Below are positions 1-8,406 of a stretch of DNA of 64,000 nt, piece by piece. Each line of letters opens with the position of its first letter. Position 1 is the first letter of the stretch. The notes under the pieces are model-generated. The model saw only the letters and a program-made list of their open reading frames with translations, made no database searches and was not told the origin of the DNA. A program made the translations under genes and the position numbers. The stretch comes from Gallionellaceae bacterium. Its GTDB lineage: Bacteria; Pseudomonadota; Gammaproteobacteria; Burkholderiales; Thiobacillaceae. Location of the stretch: contig JAQTLU010000004.1 in the NCBI GenBank assembly GCA_028714735.1, forward strand, positions 186,001 to 250,000, in the 5' to 3' direction.

Positions 1-1070
1 ACAGCAAGTCGCTGCCCGCCAGTGCGGAAAGCCGCCGCGTCCAGGAGACCCTGGAACGGGCCTTCCCGGATGCCGAACTGAGCCCGCTGGTGCTCAGCCT
101 GCAGACCCGGGGGCCAGCCGCAGGCGAGGCCGGCCTGTCCGCGCAATTCCATCTGGCCAGTCAACTGGAAGCCATGGCCAACGTGACCCGGGTGGCTGGT
201 CTGGCCCGGCTGGACGCCTCGCTGTCCCTGGCCGACTACCGACTGCTCTACGACCACCCGGACCAGTTCCCGCTCGCCGCCGCGAGTCTGGCGCAATATG
301 CCAAGGGCGATCGCTGCTTCATGCTGGTCTACTATCGCAGCGACCCGTCCTCGGTCGAGGCGCGCGACCTGGTCGGCCGCATCCGCGGCCTGGCGCCGCA
401 GGAGGGCATACGAACGCTGCAGGTCGGCGGCTTCCCCGCCGAGCACCTCGATTACGTCGAGTCGCTGCGCACCTGGACTCCCCGGGTGATCGCCGCCATC
501 GTCGCGGTGATCGCCGTGCTGCTGTTCCTGATGCTGGGCAGTGTGGTGCTGCCGATCAAGGCCGTGCTGACCAACCTGATCTCGCTGTCCGCCACCTTCG
601 GCGGCCTGGTCTGGATCTTCCAGGACGGCCATCTCGCCCAATGGCTCGATTTCACGCCCCAGGGCAAGCTGGAAGGCACCGTGCTGGTGTTGATCTTCGC
701 CAGTGCCTTCGGCCTGTCGATCGACTACGAGGTGTTCCTGCTGTCGCGCATCCGCGAGATGCGCGGGCGGACCGGCGGCGACGCCCGCGCCATCGCCGGC
801 GGCATGCATCTGAGCGGGCCGATCATCACCCGGGCCGCCCTGCTGATCGGCATCGTCCTGGGCACCTTCGCGATGGGCGACCTGGTATTCATGAAGGCCA
901 TGGGCATCGGCCTGCTGATCTCGGTGATCGTCGATGCCACCCTGGTGCGCATGCTGCTGGTACCGGCCTCGCTGCGCTTGCTGGGCCACTGGATGTGGTG
1001 GGCCCCGCGACCGCTGCGGGTGTTATATGATCGCTTCCACGCCCATTTCGCATCGAAGCGCCGCCCATGA
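1..1070 (+). CDS. MMPL/RND-family transporter, C-terminal part (5' end outside window)
   Basis: The frame is open from the first bases, so the gene starts before the window; a GTG at 90 is only an internal codon. About 355 residues remain. They show a periplasmic stretch, then five or six hydrophobic segments, including one near residue 270 with the motif GLSIDYEVFLLSRIREM that is typical of MmpL/RND permeases. The protein should sit in the inner membrane and export lipids or hydrophobic compounds using the proton gradient; the substrate cannot be read. Its stop overlaps the next start (ATGA at 1067-1070), so the next gene is translationally coupled and probably works with it. Confidence 0.85.
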   Translation, partial: SKSLPASAESRRVQETLERAFPDAELSPLVLSLQTRGPAAGEAGLSAQFHLASQLEAMANVTRVAGLARLDASLSLADYRLLYDHPDQFPLAAASLAQYAKGDRCFMLVYYRSDPSSVEARDLVGRIRGLAPQEGIRTLQVGGFPAEHLDYVESLRTWTPRVIAAIVAVIAVLLFLMLGSVVLPIKAVLTNLISLSATFGGLVWIFQDGHLAQWLDFTPQGKLEGTVLVLIFASAFGLSIDYEVFLLSRIREMRGRTGGDARAIAGGMHLSGPIITRAALLIGIVLGTFAMGDLVFMKAMGIGLLISVIVDATLVRMLLVPASLRLLGHWMWWAPRPLRVLYDRFHAHFASKRRP

Positions 1071-1825
1071 CCGCCAGATACAGTTTGCTGCTCGTCGCCG
1101 GTTTGTCGTTCGGCCAGGCCGCCCAGGCCGATCTCACCCTGATCGGCCGCAGCACCCTGACGACGCTCAACATGCCCAACCAGGGCCGCGAGGCGCTGTA
1201 CGTTAAGAAGAACCAGATGCGCCGCGACCTGACCGACCGGGGCCGTTCCTACAGCTATCTGTACGACCTGAAGAAGAAGGAAGTCGCTTTCGTCGACCAT
1301 TCCCTGCGCCAGGTCGAGATCCATGCCCTGAGCAACGACAAGGCCGGCAAGAACAAGGACATGCGCCTGGAACTCACGCCGACCGGGCGCAAGCATGACC
1401 TGGATGACTGGAATTGCCTGGAGTACACCCTGGCGGCCAGCCTGCCCGCCGAAATGGGCCAGGAACAGGTGACCGTACTTCTGGACGGTCAGGTCTGGCT
1501 CGAACGCAAGGTCAGCGAACGCAAGGAAGTCCTGCCCTTCATCAAGTCGGTCGAGGCCGACGACTTCTTCGTCGGGGCGGTGACGCCGGGCCAGCCGATC
1601 AATGCCCAGGCCCAGGGCATCAACGAGGTCATGCGCCGGGTGCTCGGCAAGGGCATGCTGTGCGCGGCCGACATCCAGCTCAATTACGAGGGCAGCGGCC
1701 CCATGGCCGACCTCGGCCGCCGCATGGCCACCAAGGCCGGCATCGTCTATGAAACGCAGTCGGACGCGCCCCTGGATGACGCCCTGTTCGAGATCCCGGC
1801 CGGCTACCGCGAGGTCCGGCGCTAA
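1067..1825 (+). CDS. Exported protein of unknown function coupled to the MMPL transporter
   Basis: A protein of 252 residues with a clear Sec signal peptide (cleavage likely after AQA, about residue 22). The mature part is hydrophilic and rich in Lys/Arg and beta-strand-like sequence, roughly like small periplasmic proteins of the DUF4412/LolA-like kind, but I cannot name the family. Its start overlaps the MMPL stop by 4 bases. In such operons an exported partner often carries the transported lipid or lipoprotein across the periplasm, which is inference here. No catalytic motif is visible. Confidence 0.7.
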   Translation: MTARYSLLLVAGLSFGQAAQADLTLIGRSTLTTLNMPNQGREALYVKKNQMRRDLTDRGRSYSYLYDLKKKEVAFVDHSLRQVEIHALSNDKAGKNKDMRLELTPTGRKHDLDDWNCLEYTLAASLPAEMGQEQVTVLLDGQVWLERKVSERKEVLPFIKSVEADDFFVGAVTPGQPINAQAQGINEVMRRVLGKGMLCAADIQLNYEGSGPMADLGRRMATKAGIVYETQSDAPLDDALFEIPAGYREVRR

Positions 1826-1901
1826 GTTCATGGTCTTAAGCCCAGTTGATGGCAGGCCCGCGCAGGCCATGAGGCCGGTCGTCTGCGGGCAGATGATCTG
1901 C

Positions 1902-2654
1902 ATGCCGCGTTGGGCCGGGCGCCTGATCACCGCCTGGACGCTCTGCCTGGCCATGCTGTCGACGCCGGGCGAGGCTGCCGAAACGGTTGCCCTCAGCGTG
2001 CCGTCCGGGGCCGAGATCGTCAGCCAGCGCTATCCCGCGCAAGGCCCCGACCTGCTCCTGTGGTTCACCGGCCAATACGGCCGCGTCGAGGCCGAGCATG
2101 ACGCGGCGGCCGACCTGGCCGGGCACGGCGTGGAGACCTGGGTGACCGATTTCTACGTGCCCTATTTCCTGCCCCTGCTGCCCAGCAGCGTCGAACAGGT
2201 GCCCGATGCCGACCTGGCGGCCTGGCTGGAGGCCGTGCACCGGCGCAACCCGGGCCGCCGCCTGATCCTGGCCGCACCCGGACACCAGGCCGCCCTGGCC
2301 CTGCACGCCGCGCAGGCCGGGCACGGCGTCGCCGGGGTGCTGCTGCTGTTTCCCCTGCTGTACCGGGATGTCCAGCCGGGCGAGATGCCCGAGTACGACC
2401 CGGTGGTCGACCGGGCCCGGCTCGACATCGTCATCCTGCAACCCCGGTCCGCCGCCGGCTACTGGTGGCGCGAGCGCCTGAAAGGGCGCCTGGAGGCGGC
2501 CGGCAGCCGGGTCCGGATCATCGTCCTGGACGGCCTGCGCGATGGCTTTTACCGGCGCGGCGACGCCAGCGAGCAGGAAAACGCAGCCGGCCGCCGGCTC
2601 GGCGCCATCCTGCTGGATGGCCTGAACACCTTGCCGGTGGCGCCGGTGCAATGA
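1902..2654 (+). CDS. Exported alpha/beta-hydrolase-like protein
   Basis: About 250 residues. The start is uncertain: in-frame ATGs lie at 1830, 1869, 1893 and 1902. I chose 1902 because it gives a compact signal peptide (charged MPRWAGR, hydrophobic core, cleavage near GEA) and has GGGCAG about 9 bases upstream. The mature part contains strands such as DLLLWFTGQYG and RLILAAPGHQ, then VLLLFPLLY and LDIVILQPR, in the order of an alpha/beta hydrolase. The usual nucleophile elbow GxSxG is replaced by APGHQ, so catalysis is doubtful. The stop overlaps the next start (ATGA). Confidence 0.6.
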   Translation: MPRWAGRLITAWTLCLAMLSTPGEAAETVALSVPSGAEIVSQRYPAQGPDLLLWFTGQYGRVEAEHDAAADLAGHGVETWVTDFYVPYFLPLLPSSVEQVPDADLAAWLEAVHRRNPGRRLILAAPGHQAALALHAAQAGHGVAGVLLLFPLLYRDVQPGEMPEYDPVVDRARLDIVILQPRSAAGYWWRERLKGRLEAAGSRVRIIVLDGLRDGFYRRGDASEQENAAGRRLGAILLDGLNTLPVAPVQ

Positions 2655-3211
2655 ACGGGGCGAGCGGCATGAAAAGAATCGTTGGCTGGTTGTTTGCGGC
2701 ATTCATCGCCCTGCCTGTCTGCGCGGGCGAACTCAAGGCCCTGCCCGAACGGCCGGCGCCGGCCATGACCCTGGACGCGCTGGATGGCGCGCGGGTCGAC
2801 TTGGCGCAACTGCGCGGCAAGGTGGTGCTGGTCAACTTCTGGGCCACCTGGTGCCCGCCCTGCCGCAAGGAAATGCCCTCCATGAACCGCCTGGCCGGGA
2901 AGATGGCCGGCCGGCCCTTCGCCATGCTGGGCGTCAACATGGGCGACAGCCCGGACGACATCCGCGCCTTCCTGAAGCAGATTCCGGTGGCTTTCCCCAT
3001 CCTGCTCGACCCGGACGGCAGCCAGTTGCAACCCTGGCAGGTGGTCGCCTTCCCGACCAGCTATGTGGTCGACCCGCGCGGCCGGATCCGCCTGGGCCTG
3101 TTCGGCGCCATGGAATGGGACAGCCCGGAGGCCGTGGCGGCTTTGGAAAAGCTGCTCGCGGAAGCGGCCCTACTCGATGCCCCGGCCGCTCAACTTGAGG
3201 CCCGGCACTGA
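2651..3211 (+). CDS. TlpA-type thioredoxin-fold protein (periplasmic disulfide reductase)
   Basis: A protein of 186 residues with an N-terminal signal peptide or anchor followed by a TlpA/ResA-like domain. The redox motif FWATWCPPCRKE is intact and a cis-proline loop (VAFPTSYVVD) follows. It should act in the periplasm as a thiol-disulfide reductase, for example in cytochrome c or metal-centre assembly. Its partner is unknown. Start 2651 overlaps the previous stop (ATGA). The alternative ATG at 2669 has GGGGCGAG just before it and gives a neater signal peptide (MKRIVGWLFAAF). It is the last gene of a four-gene overlapping operon. Confidence 0.85.
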   Translation: MNGASGMKRIVGWLFAAFIALPVCAGELKALPERPAPAMTLDALDGARVDLAQLRGKVVLVNFWATWCPPCRKEMPSMNRLAGKMAGRPFAMLGVNMGDSPDDIRAFLKQIPVAFPILLDPDGSQLQPWQVVAFPTSYVVDPRGRIRLGLFGAMEWDSPEAVAALEKLLAEAALLDAPAAQLEARH

Positions 3212-3633
3212 GGTTCGGCCGGCAGGAACAGGGCGCGCCTGACTGGCCCTGAACGATCCGGTCGATCGCACTGACCGTTGCCGCGGGTCGGCGTTCTGCC
3301 TGACCCGATCGACTTGCCATGACATCCCAGCCGCCGCCCGGCACCTGCCCCGGGCGCCCTCGTGGCGTACGTCACAGTCAATAGTCCATTCGGCGCATGC
3401 AGCGGCGGTATTCGAATAACAGGATGGTCATATCAATTGAGTATCGTCGGCGTGCCCTTTGGAGGATGAGCCTGGATCGCCTGAGTCGGTGTTGCGGGGG
3501 GGTGGACATTTGCTGGAGAAAACGCGGATTTGTCTTGCTGCGTCGCATGGGTCGATCGCTCATCCTCGAATTGGCTGTTGCCTGGTTTGTACCGGGCGGC
3601 GTCCCGACAATTTTCGACACGGAGATTTTGAGC
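3212..3633. other. Intergenic region before the metallophosphoesterase gene
   Basis: No coding frame with convincing composition was found in these 422 bases. The second half (about 3380-3633) is less GC-rich than its surroundings and must hold the promoter and 5' leader of the phosphoesterase gene, but no strong sigma-70 or sigma-54 boxes stand out. The gene's ribosome-binding site GGAGAT is at 3621-3626. Confidence 0.5.
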
Positions 3634-5331
3634 ATGAACAGACGTGAGTTTTTGAAATCCGGCTCGCTGGGTATGCTGGGCCTGACCCTGGGCGGGCAGA
3701 ACCTGTCCTGGCTGGTCAACGAGGCGATGGCGGACTCGCTGGCGTCCGGCCAGCCCTGGAAGTTCGGCGTCATGGCCGACACCCAGTGGAGCAATACCAA
3801 CGATCCGGACAGCCCGGGCACCTGTGCCGTCAACATCATCGAAGCCTTGAACCAGCAGTTCATCGCCGCTGGGGTCAAGTTCGTGGCCCAGGTCGGCGAC
3901 CTGGCCAACACTGAAACCTGGAAGGTCACCTCCGCGGCCGGCTACACCGACCCGTTCGGCATCAGCGCCGGCACCACCGTGCGCTCGATGCCCTATCGCG
4001 CCTGGGCCGCCCAGTCCCTGTACGACCACGGTATCGGCTTCTTCCCCCTGCGCGGCAACCACGAAGGCAGCCAGACCGCCGCCAACGAAATGCCCAACCT
4101 GTTCCCGCAGACCCAGGGCGGCGGCAACCTGTTCGGCGTCAGCAACGTCGTCGCCAGCGACAACCTCAACCTGGCCGGCTTGAGCTATGCGTTCGACTTC
4201 GGCAACGTCCGCATCGTCATGATCGACCAGTTCACCCGCAAGAACGGCAGCGGCGCCGACAACAACACCGCCGTGATCGACCAGTTGCCCTGGGTGGACA
4301 GCGTCCTCGCCAGCCGCCCGGCCGGTTCCCACGCCTTCGTCATGGGCCACAAGAACCTGATTGGCCAGAACCACGCCGACTGCCTGTTCGGCTCGAACTC
4401 CACCGCCAACCCGGCCGCCCGCAACCAGTTCATCGGCAGCCTGCAGGCCAACAAGGTGGGTCTGTACATGGGCGGCCACGACCACATGCACCACCGCTCC
4501 ATCATCGCCAGCCCGGACGGCGGTGCCCGGACCGAGCAGATGATCTGCTCCTCGAACAGCTACAAGTTCTATATCCCCAAGAGCACGCCCAACGACACCA
4601 CCGGCCGCGAGACCATCGTCGCCCAGGAACTGTTCACCATCGGCTACTACGTCTTCACCATCGATGGCCCGTGCGCGACCGTGGAGTTCTATTCCTCCAG
4701 CCATGGCGCCGACTATGGCGACGTGGACCTGAGCGCCTCCCCGATCCGCTACGACTTCTTCCTGCGCGAGCGCTTCGGCTACAGCCTCAACGGCAAGCAG
4801 TTCGACGTCGCCAACGGCGAGTCCTACACCAAGGTCTCGGACAGCTACGCCGGCACCACGGCCAGGATCCTGTCCGGCAGCAATGCCGACACCGCCGGCG
4901 ATTCCGACTACAACGGCCGCAACGAGATCAAGACCATCAAGACCGGCTGGAGGAACAAGCCGGCTGGCGCCGCCAGCGCCGTCCTCAAGCTGTGGGGCAT
5001 GGCGGAAAACCTGAGCCTGTTCGACGCCAGCCTGGTCGGCCGGTTGCCTAACGCCGACGGCACCACCGTGGGCGACCCCTATGTCCTGTCCCTCTCCTAC
5101 GATGGCGCCGCGGTGCGTCCCACGGCCCTGCGCACCGGCAACTTCTGCCTGCAGGCCCGGGATGCCGACGGCAACTGGGTCAAGGCCGTGAACCTCAACG
5201 AAGGCGGCAGCGAAAAGTTCGTCTACGGCCCCTGGAAGTCCAGCTACGGCCTGGGTACCTACGGCGTCGATGCCAACAGCCGTACCGTGTGGGCCGTGCT
5301 GGACCGGGACGGCGAGTTCGTCGCGCTCTGA
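3634..5331 (+). CDS. Tat-exported metallophosphoesterase (calcineurin-like)
   Basis: A protein of 565 residues. It begins MNRREFLKSGSLGMLGLTLG, a twin-arginine signal, so it is exported folded and probably loaded with metal. The calcineurin-like motifs follow in order: D49 in MADTQ (Q where many have H), QVGDLA near 88, RGNHEG at 140-145, MGHKN, and GGHDHMHH. The C-terminal third has no recognisable catalytic motif and may be a beta-rich accessory domain. ATG 3634 is preceded by GGAGAT; the frame extends upstream but the extension is Cys/Arg-rich and unlike a signal. A PEP-CTERM gene follows after 71 bases, so both may act at the cell surface. The substrate (phosphate ester or nucleotide) is not known. 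Confidence 0.85.
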   Translation: MNRREFLKSGSLGMLGLTLGGQNLSWLVNEAMADSLASGQPWKFGVMADTQWSNTNDPDSPGTCAVNIIEALNQQFIAAGVKFVAQVGDLANTETWKVTSAAGYTDPFGISAGTTVRSMPYRAWAAQSLYDHGIGFFPLRGNHEGSQTAANEMPNLFPQTQGGGNLFGVSNVVASDNLNLAGLSYAFDFGNVRIVMIDQFTRKNGSGADNNTAVIDQLPWVDSVLASRPAGSHAFVMGHKNLIGQNHADCLFGSNSTANPAARNQFIGSLQANKVGLYMGGHDHMHHRSIIASPDGGARTEQMICSSNSYKFYIPKSTPNDTTGRETIVAQELFTIGYYVFTIDGPCATVEFYSSSHGADYGDVDLSASPIRYDFFLRERFGYSLNGKQFDVANGESYTKVSDSYAGTTARILSGSNADTAGDSDYNGRNEIKTIKTGWRNKPAGAASAVLKLWGMAENLSLFDASLVGRLPNADGTTVGDPYVLSLSYDGAAVRPTALRTGNFCLQARDADGNWVKAVNLNEGGSEKFVYGPWKSSYGLGTYGVDANSRTVWAVLDRDGEFVAL

Positions 5332-5353
5332 GCATCCTGCCTTTGCTGCATAT

Positions 5354-5375
5354 GGGGGCGCCAGGGTGCGCCCCC
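5354..5375 (+). terminator. GC hairpin between phosphoesterase and PEP-CTERM gene
   Basis: A perfect 7-bp stem GGGGGCG/CGCCCCC with an 8-base loop lies 22 bases after the phosphoesterase stop. There is no T-run, so it may be a weak terminator or an mRNA 3' stabiliser that lowers expression of the next gene. Confidence 0.4.
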
Positions 5376-5402
5376 GAGACCAACCAATTGGAGAATCGAA
5401 AC

Positions 5403-6002
5403 ATGAAAAAAACCCTGCTGTTGCTTGCCCTGGCCACGGCCATGCAGGTCCACGCCCTCGAAGCCGGCGCTGTCGTGCTGGACTTCGAAACGCTCAACCA
5501 CAATGACGCCAATCTGAACGACGCCGGCTACCGCTACGAGGAAGACGGCTTCCGCCTGGTCAACGCCGGCGACTGGCCCTTCGCCACCTATGGCGCCCTG
5601 GATGCCGACTTCAGCGGTTCCACCGCCATGATCAACGACAACGACCGAGGCGTCACCGTGCTGACCCAGGTGGGCGGCGGGGCCTTCTCCCTGACCTCCA
5701 TCGACCTGGCCGAACTGGCCCTCGGCGCCGGCAGCTACAGCGTCGCCTTCACCGGCACCACGACCTCCGGCACCGCCGTGACCCAGCAGTTCACCCTGGA
5801 TGGTGCGCATGGCGCCCAGACCTTCACCTTCGACCCCGGCTTTACCAACCTGACCTCGGTGGTCTGGGCCAACACCCCCGGCTACCATCAGTTCGACAAC
5901 ATCAACGTGGCCGCCGTACCGGAACCCGAGACCTACGCCATGATGCTGGCCGGTCTCGGCCTCGTGGGCGTGTGGAGCCGCCGCAAGGACCAGCGCGCCT
6001 AA
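5403..6002 (+). CDS. PEP-CTERM sorting-domain surface protein
   Basis: A protein of 199 residues with signal peptide MKKTLLLLALATAMQVHA. A beta-rich middle follows (Thr/Ser/Asp rich), then the PEP-CTERM tail VPEPETYAMMLAGLGLVG and the basic end SRRKDQRA. Such tails are recognised by exosortase EpsH/XrtA and mark proteins for the envelope or exopolysaccharide; no exosortase is in this window. GGAG at 5390-5393 supports ATG 5403. The passenger is similar to choice-of-anchor/adhesion-like domains but no enzyme motif is seen. It follows the phosphoesterase gene closely and may be cotranscribed. Confidence 0.85.
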   Translation: MKKTLLLLALATAMQVHALEAGAVVLDFETLNHNDANLNDAGYRYEEDGFRLVNAGDWPFATYGALDADFSGSTAMINDNDRGVTVLTQVGGGAFSLTSIDLAELALGAGSYSVAFTGTTTSGTAVTQQFTLDGAHGAQTFTFDPGFTNLTSVVWANTPGYHQFDNINVAAVPEPETYAMMLAGLGLVGVWSRRKDQRA

Positions 6003-6031
6003 TCAGGGCACCGGCCTTTCGGGGCCATCCG

Positions 6032-6068
6032 GATAGGCAGGGCCTTGCGGTCCTGCCTATCGTCATTT
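6032..6068 (+). terminator. Rho-independent terminator after the PEP-CTERM gene
   Basis: A perfect 10-bp stem GATAGGCAGG/CCTGCCTATC (6032-6041 and 6052-6061) with a 10-base loop, followed by a short T-run (TCATTTTG). Confidence 0.7.
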
Positions 6069-6082
6069 TGAGGACAGGCGCA

Positions 6083-6529
6083 ATGGAGGCGATACTCTTC
6101 TCGGGCATCCAGGCGGCCGGCAAATCGGCCTACTTCAAGGCCCGCTTTGCCGACAGCCATGTCCGCCTCAACCTGGACATGCTGCGCACCCGGCATCGCG
6201 AGGGCATCCTGTTGCGGGCTTGCCTGGAGGCCCGGCAAGCCTTCGTGGTCGACAACACCAACCTGACCGCCGCCGACCGGGCACGCTACATCGAACTGGC
6301 CCGCGCCGCCCGTTTCCGGGTGGTGGGCTATCGCTTCTTCGTCGACCTGGATACCGCCATCGCCCGCAATGCCGGCCGTGCCGGCCCCCGGCCCGTGCCC
6401 GAACTGGCGCTGCGGGCCAGCCTGAAGCGCTGGCAGCCGCCTGATTTCGGCGAGGGCTTCGATGCGCTCTACGACGTCCGCGCCGAGGCGGGCCAATTCC
6501 GGGTGACGGCGGCCCGCGACACGGCCTGA
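6083..6529 (+). CDS. Small P-loop ATP-binding protein (predicted kinase)
   Basis: A protein of 148 residues. It starts MEAILFSGIQAAGKSAYF, a Walker A motif (GIQAAGKS) at the very N-terminus, and carries a second motif FVVDNTNLT, which matches the AAA_33/polynucleotide-kinase-like family (zeta-toxin/Pnkp-type P-loop kinases). It is likely cytoplasmic and phosphorylates a small substrate or nucleic-acid end; the substrate is unknown. AGGAC 8-12 bases upstream supports ATG 6083. It sits alone between a terminator and the Tim44-domain gene. Confidence 0.8.
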   Translation: MEAILFSGIQAAGKSAYFKARFADSHVRLNLDMLRTRHREGILLRACLEARQAFVVDNTNLTAADRARYIELARAARFRVVGYRFFVDLDTAIARNAGRAGPRPVPELALRASLKRWQPPDFGEGFDALYDVRAEAGQFRVTAARDTA

Positions 6530-6608
6530 ACCGGCCCGACCGAAATGCGCCTGGCTGTCACCCCGGTCGGCTAGAATCCCGCCCTTTGCTGAAACCGACA
6601 AGCCCCCT

Positions 6609-7427
6609 ATGCAACGCATCCTGCTGGCCCTGTTCACCGTCTTCATCGCCTTTGCCCTGCCTGTCCACGATGCCGAGGCCAAGCGCTTCGGCGGCGGCCG
6701 CTCGTCCGGCATCCAGCGCGATGCCCTGCCCCAGAAGCAGGTGGCGCCGCAGCCCGCCGCGCCGACCGGTGCCGGCGTCGCCCCGGCCGGCCAGCGTTCC
6801 TGGCTCGGTCCGGTCGCCGGCCTGGCCGCCGGCCTCGGCCTGGCGGCCCTGGCCTCGCACTTCGGCCTGGGCGAGGAATTCGCCAATGTCATGATGATCG
6901 CCCTGCTGGCGATGGCCGCCCTGTTCCTGTTCCGCTGGCTGACCCGCCGCGCCATCCCCCAGGGCATGCAGTACGCCGGCCAGGGCGCCGGCGGCAACTT
7001 AACGCCGTTCCCGGCCGGTTCCGCAGCCGCTGCCCCCATGCCGCAAGCCGTCCTGCCGGAAGGCTTCGACGCCGAGGCCTTCACCCGCCAGGCCAAGCTC
7101 AACTTCATCCGCCTGCAGGCCGCTTCCGACGCCGGCAACCTGGACGACATCCGCGACTTCACCAGCCCGGAGATGTACGCCGAGTTCAAGCTGCAACTGG
7201 GCGAGCGGGGCGACGCCGGGCAACGCACCGAGGTGATGATGCTGGACGCCGAGGTGCTGGAATGCGTCGAGGAGCCGAACCGCCAACTGGTCAGCGTGCG
7301 CTTCCACGGCCTCATCCGCGAGGAAGCGGACGCCCCGGCGGTCGACTTCGACGAGGTCTGGCACCTGACCAAGCCCGCCAGCGGCAAGGCCGGCTGGGTG
7401 GTGGCCGGCATCCAGCAGATGCAGTAG
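6609..7427 (+). CDS. Tim44-like domain membrane protein
   Basis: A protein of 272 residues. It has a signal peptide or anchor (MQRILLALFTVFIAFALP), a Gly/Arg-rich stretch (RFGGGRSSG), two hydrophobic segments at about 72-110, and a C-terminal Tim44-like domain (about 155-272; FTRQAKLNFIRLQAASDAG). Bacterial members are inner-membrane proteins of unknown role. A TAGAAT box at 6572-6577 is a plausible -10 for this gene. The TAG stop (7425-7427) is in the same frame as the following peptidase, whose frame begins right after it. Confidence 0.85.
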   Translation: MQRILLALFTVFIAFALPVHDAEAKRFGGGRSSGIQRDALPQKQVAPQPAAPTGAGVAPAGQRSWLGPVAGLAAGLGLAALASHFGLGEEFANVMMIALLAMAALFLFRWLTRRAIPQGMQYAGQGAGGNLTPFPAGSAAAAPMPQAVLPEGFDAEAFTRQAKLNFIRLQAASDAGNLDDIRDFTSPEMYAEFKLQLGERGDAGQRTEVMMLDAEVLECVEEPNRQLVSVRFHGLIREEADAPAVDFDEVWHLTKPASGKAGWVVAGIQQMQ

Positions 7428-7442
7428 GCGGGAGGCCGCGCC

Positions 7443-8123
7443 CTGGCCACCGCGCTGATCGGCCTCGCCCTGTTCGGGCTGCTGCTGGCGCCCGGCTGGT
7501 GGGCCAAGGCAGTGCTGCGCCGCCATGCCGGTGAGCGCGCAGACCTCGACCATACCGGCGCGCAACTGGCCCGGCGCCTGCTCGGCGAGCAGGGCATCGC
7601 CGGGGTGACGGTCGAGGTCACCGAGCAGGGCGACCACTACGACCCTGCGGCCAAGGCCGTGCGCCTGTCGGCCGGCAACTACCACGGCCGCTCCCTCACT
7701 GCCGTCACCGTGGCCGCGCACGAGGTCGGCCACGCCATCCAGGACCATACCGGATACGCCCCTCTGGCCTGGCGCACCCGCTTGGTGCGTGTCGCCCAGG
7801 CGGCGGAAAAAATCGGTGCCCTGTTGATGCTGGCCAGCCCCATCCTGATGCTGGTGACCCGGCGCCCGGCCAGCGGCATGGTCAGCCTGGTGATCGGCGC
7901 CGCCGGCTTCCTGTCGGCGGCCCTGGTGCATCTGGTCACCCTGCCGGTGGAGTTGGACGCCAGCTACCGTCGCGCCCTGCCGCTGCTGGCCGGTATCGGC
8001 CTGCCCGAACGCGACCTCGCCCCCGCACGCCGCATCCTCACCGCCTGCGCCTACACCTACGTGGCGGCCTCGCTGTCTGGGATGCTCAACATCTGGCGCT
8101 GGCTGGCGGTATTGCGGCGCTGA
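7443..8123 (+). CDS. Membrane zinc metallopeptidase, YugP family, with a probable CTG start
   Basis: The family motif HEVGHAIQ (zinc ligands and catalytic Glu) is present, as is the conserved block DHYDPAAKAVRLSAGNYHG. The family normally begins with a membrane segment. That segment (ALIGLALFGLLLAPGWWA) is encoded upstream of the first standard start (GTG 7512), and no ATG, GTG or TTG lies between it and the TAG at 7425. CTG 7443 has GGAGG at 7431-7435 with a 7-base spacer, so I take it as the start (226 residues). Further membrane segments lie around the middle and the C-terminus. A GTG 7512 start would lack the anchor but keep the active site. The role is likely membrane protein quality control. 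Confidence 0.75.
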   Translation: MATALIGLALFGLLLAPGWWAKAVLRRHAGERADLDHTGAQLARRLLGEQGIAGVTVEVTEQGDHYDPAAKAVRLSAGNYHGRSLTAVTVAAHEVGHAIQDHTGYAPLAWRTRLVRVAQAAEKIGALLMLASPILMLVTRRPASGMVSLVIGAAGFLSAALVHLVTLPVELDASYRRALPLLAGIGLPERDLAPARRILTACAYTYVAASLSGMLNIWRWLAVLRR

Positions 8124-8402
8124 GGGTGGTGGCGCAGGCGAGCCCGTTGTTTGCCGGGCGCGCGAAGTTTAAGATAGCCCGGAAAAGAATACCGCCAGGG
8201 AGCGATCGCAGATGAACTGCAGCCAGCCATTACAAAGAGCGACTGGGCAGCAACTTGGCTTGGTATGCGCCACGTTGAAAAACGGGCACTCATCAGCTCA
8301 ATGGGTTACGGACTCGTCTCAAGGTTGTGCGTCAAGCCTCGCCAATTAGGTTATGTGGCGCCGCATAATCTGGTTAGGGAGGCGTGATATCGAATTTACG
8401 TT
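8124..8402. other. Left edge of the accessory island, no gene seen
   Basis: From about 8160 the base composition drops in GC and stays different until about 12095. No convincing coding frame is seen in these 279 bases. The right part holds a long inverted repeat that may be the remains of an attC site (separate entry). Confidence 0.5.
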
Positions 8403-8406
8403 ATGC
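8342..8406 (+). other. attC-like inverted repeat upstream of cassette 1 (uncertain)
   Basis: An imperfect palindrome with arms 8342-8356 and 8363-8378 is centred on GGCGCC (8357-8362). GTTATGC at 8400-8406 fits the attC R' core (GTTRRRY-like, as in VCR-type sites) and can pair with GCATAAT at 8363-8369. The start codon of the next gene lies inside this core. The usual L'' and L' boxes are not clear, so this may be a decayed attC or an unrelated hairpin. Confidence 0.35.

Noticed and set aside
725-1954. Long open frames on the opposite strand of real genes (also 13273-15108, 15048-16988, 16123-18795, 58807-60216, 61815-63284)
   Set aside because: They mirror well-identified genes, are rich in Arg/Gly/Val/Ala as expected for antisense of high-GC codons, and carry no family motif.
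6546-6562. TGCGCC-N5-GTCACC before the Tim44 gene as a sixth redox-type site
   Set aside because: It fits only part of the pattern, lacks the ATT right flank and lies inside another inverted repeat; chance is likely in this GC-rich DNA.
8057-8293. A 78-codon minus-strand frame at the left edge of the island
   Set aside because: It overlaps the end of the peptidase gene, has no ribosome site and no recognisable sequence.
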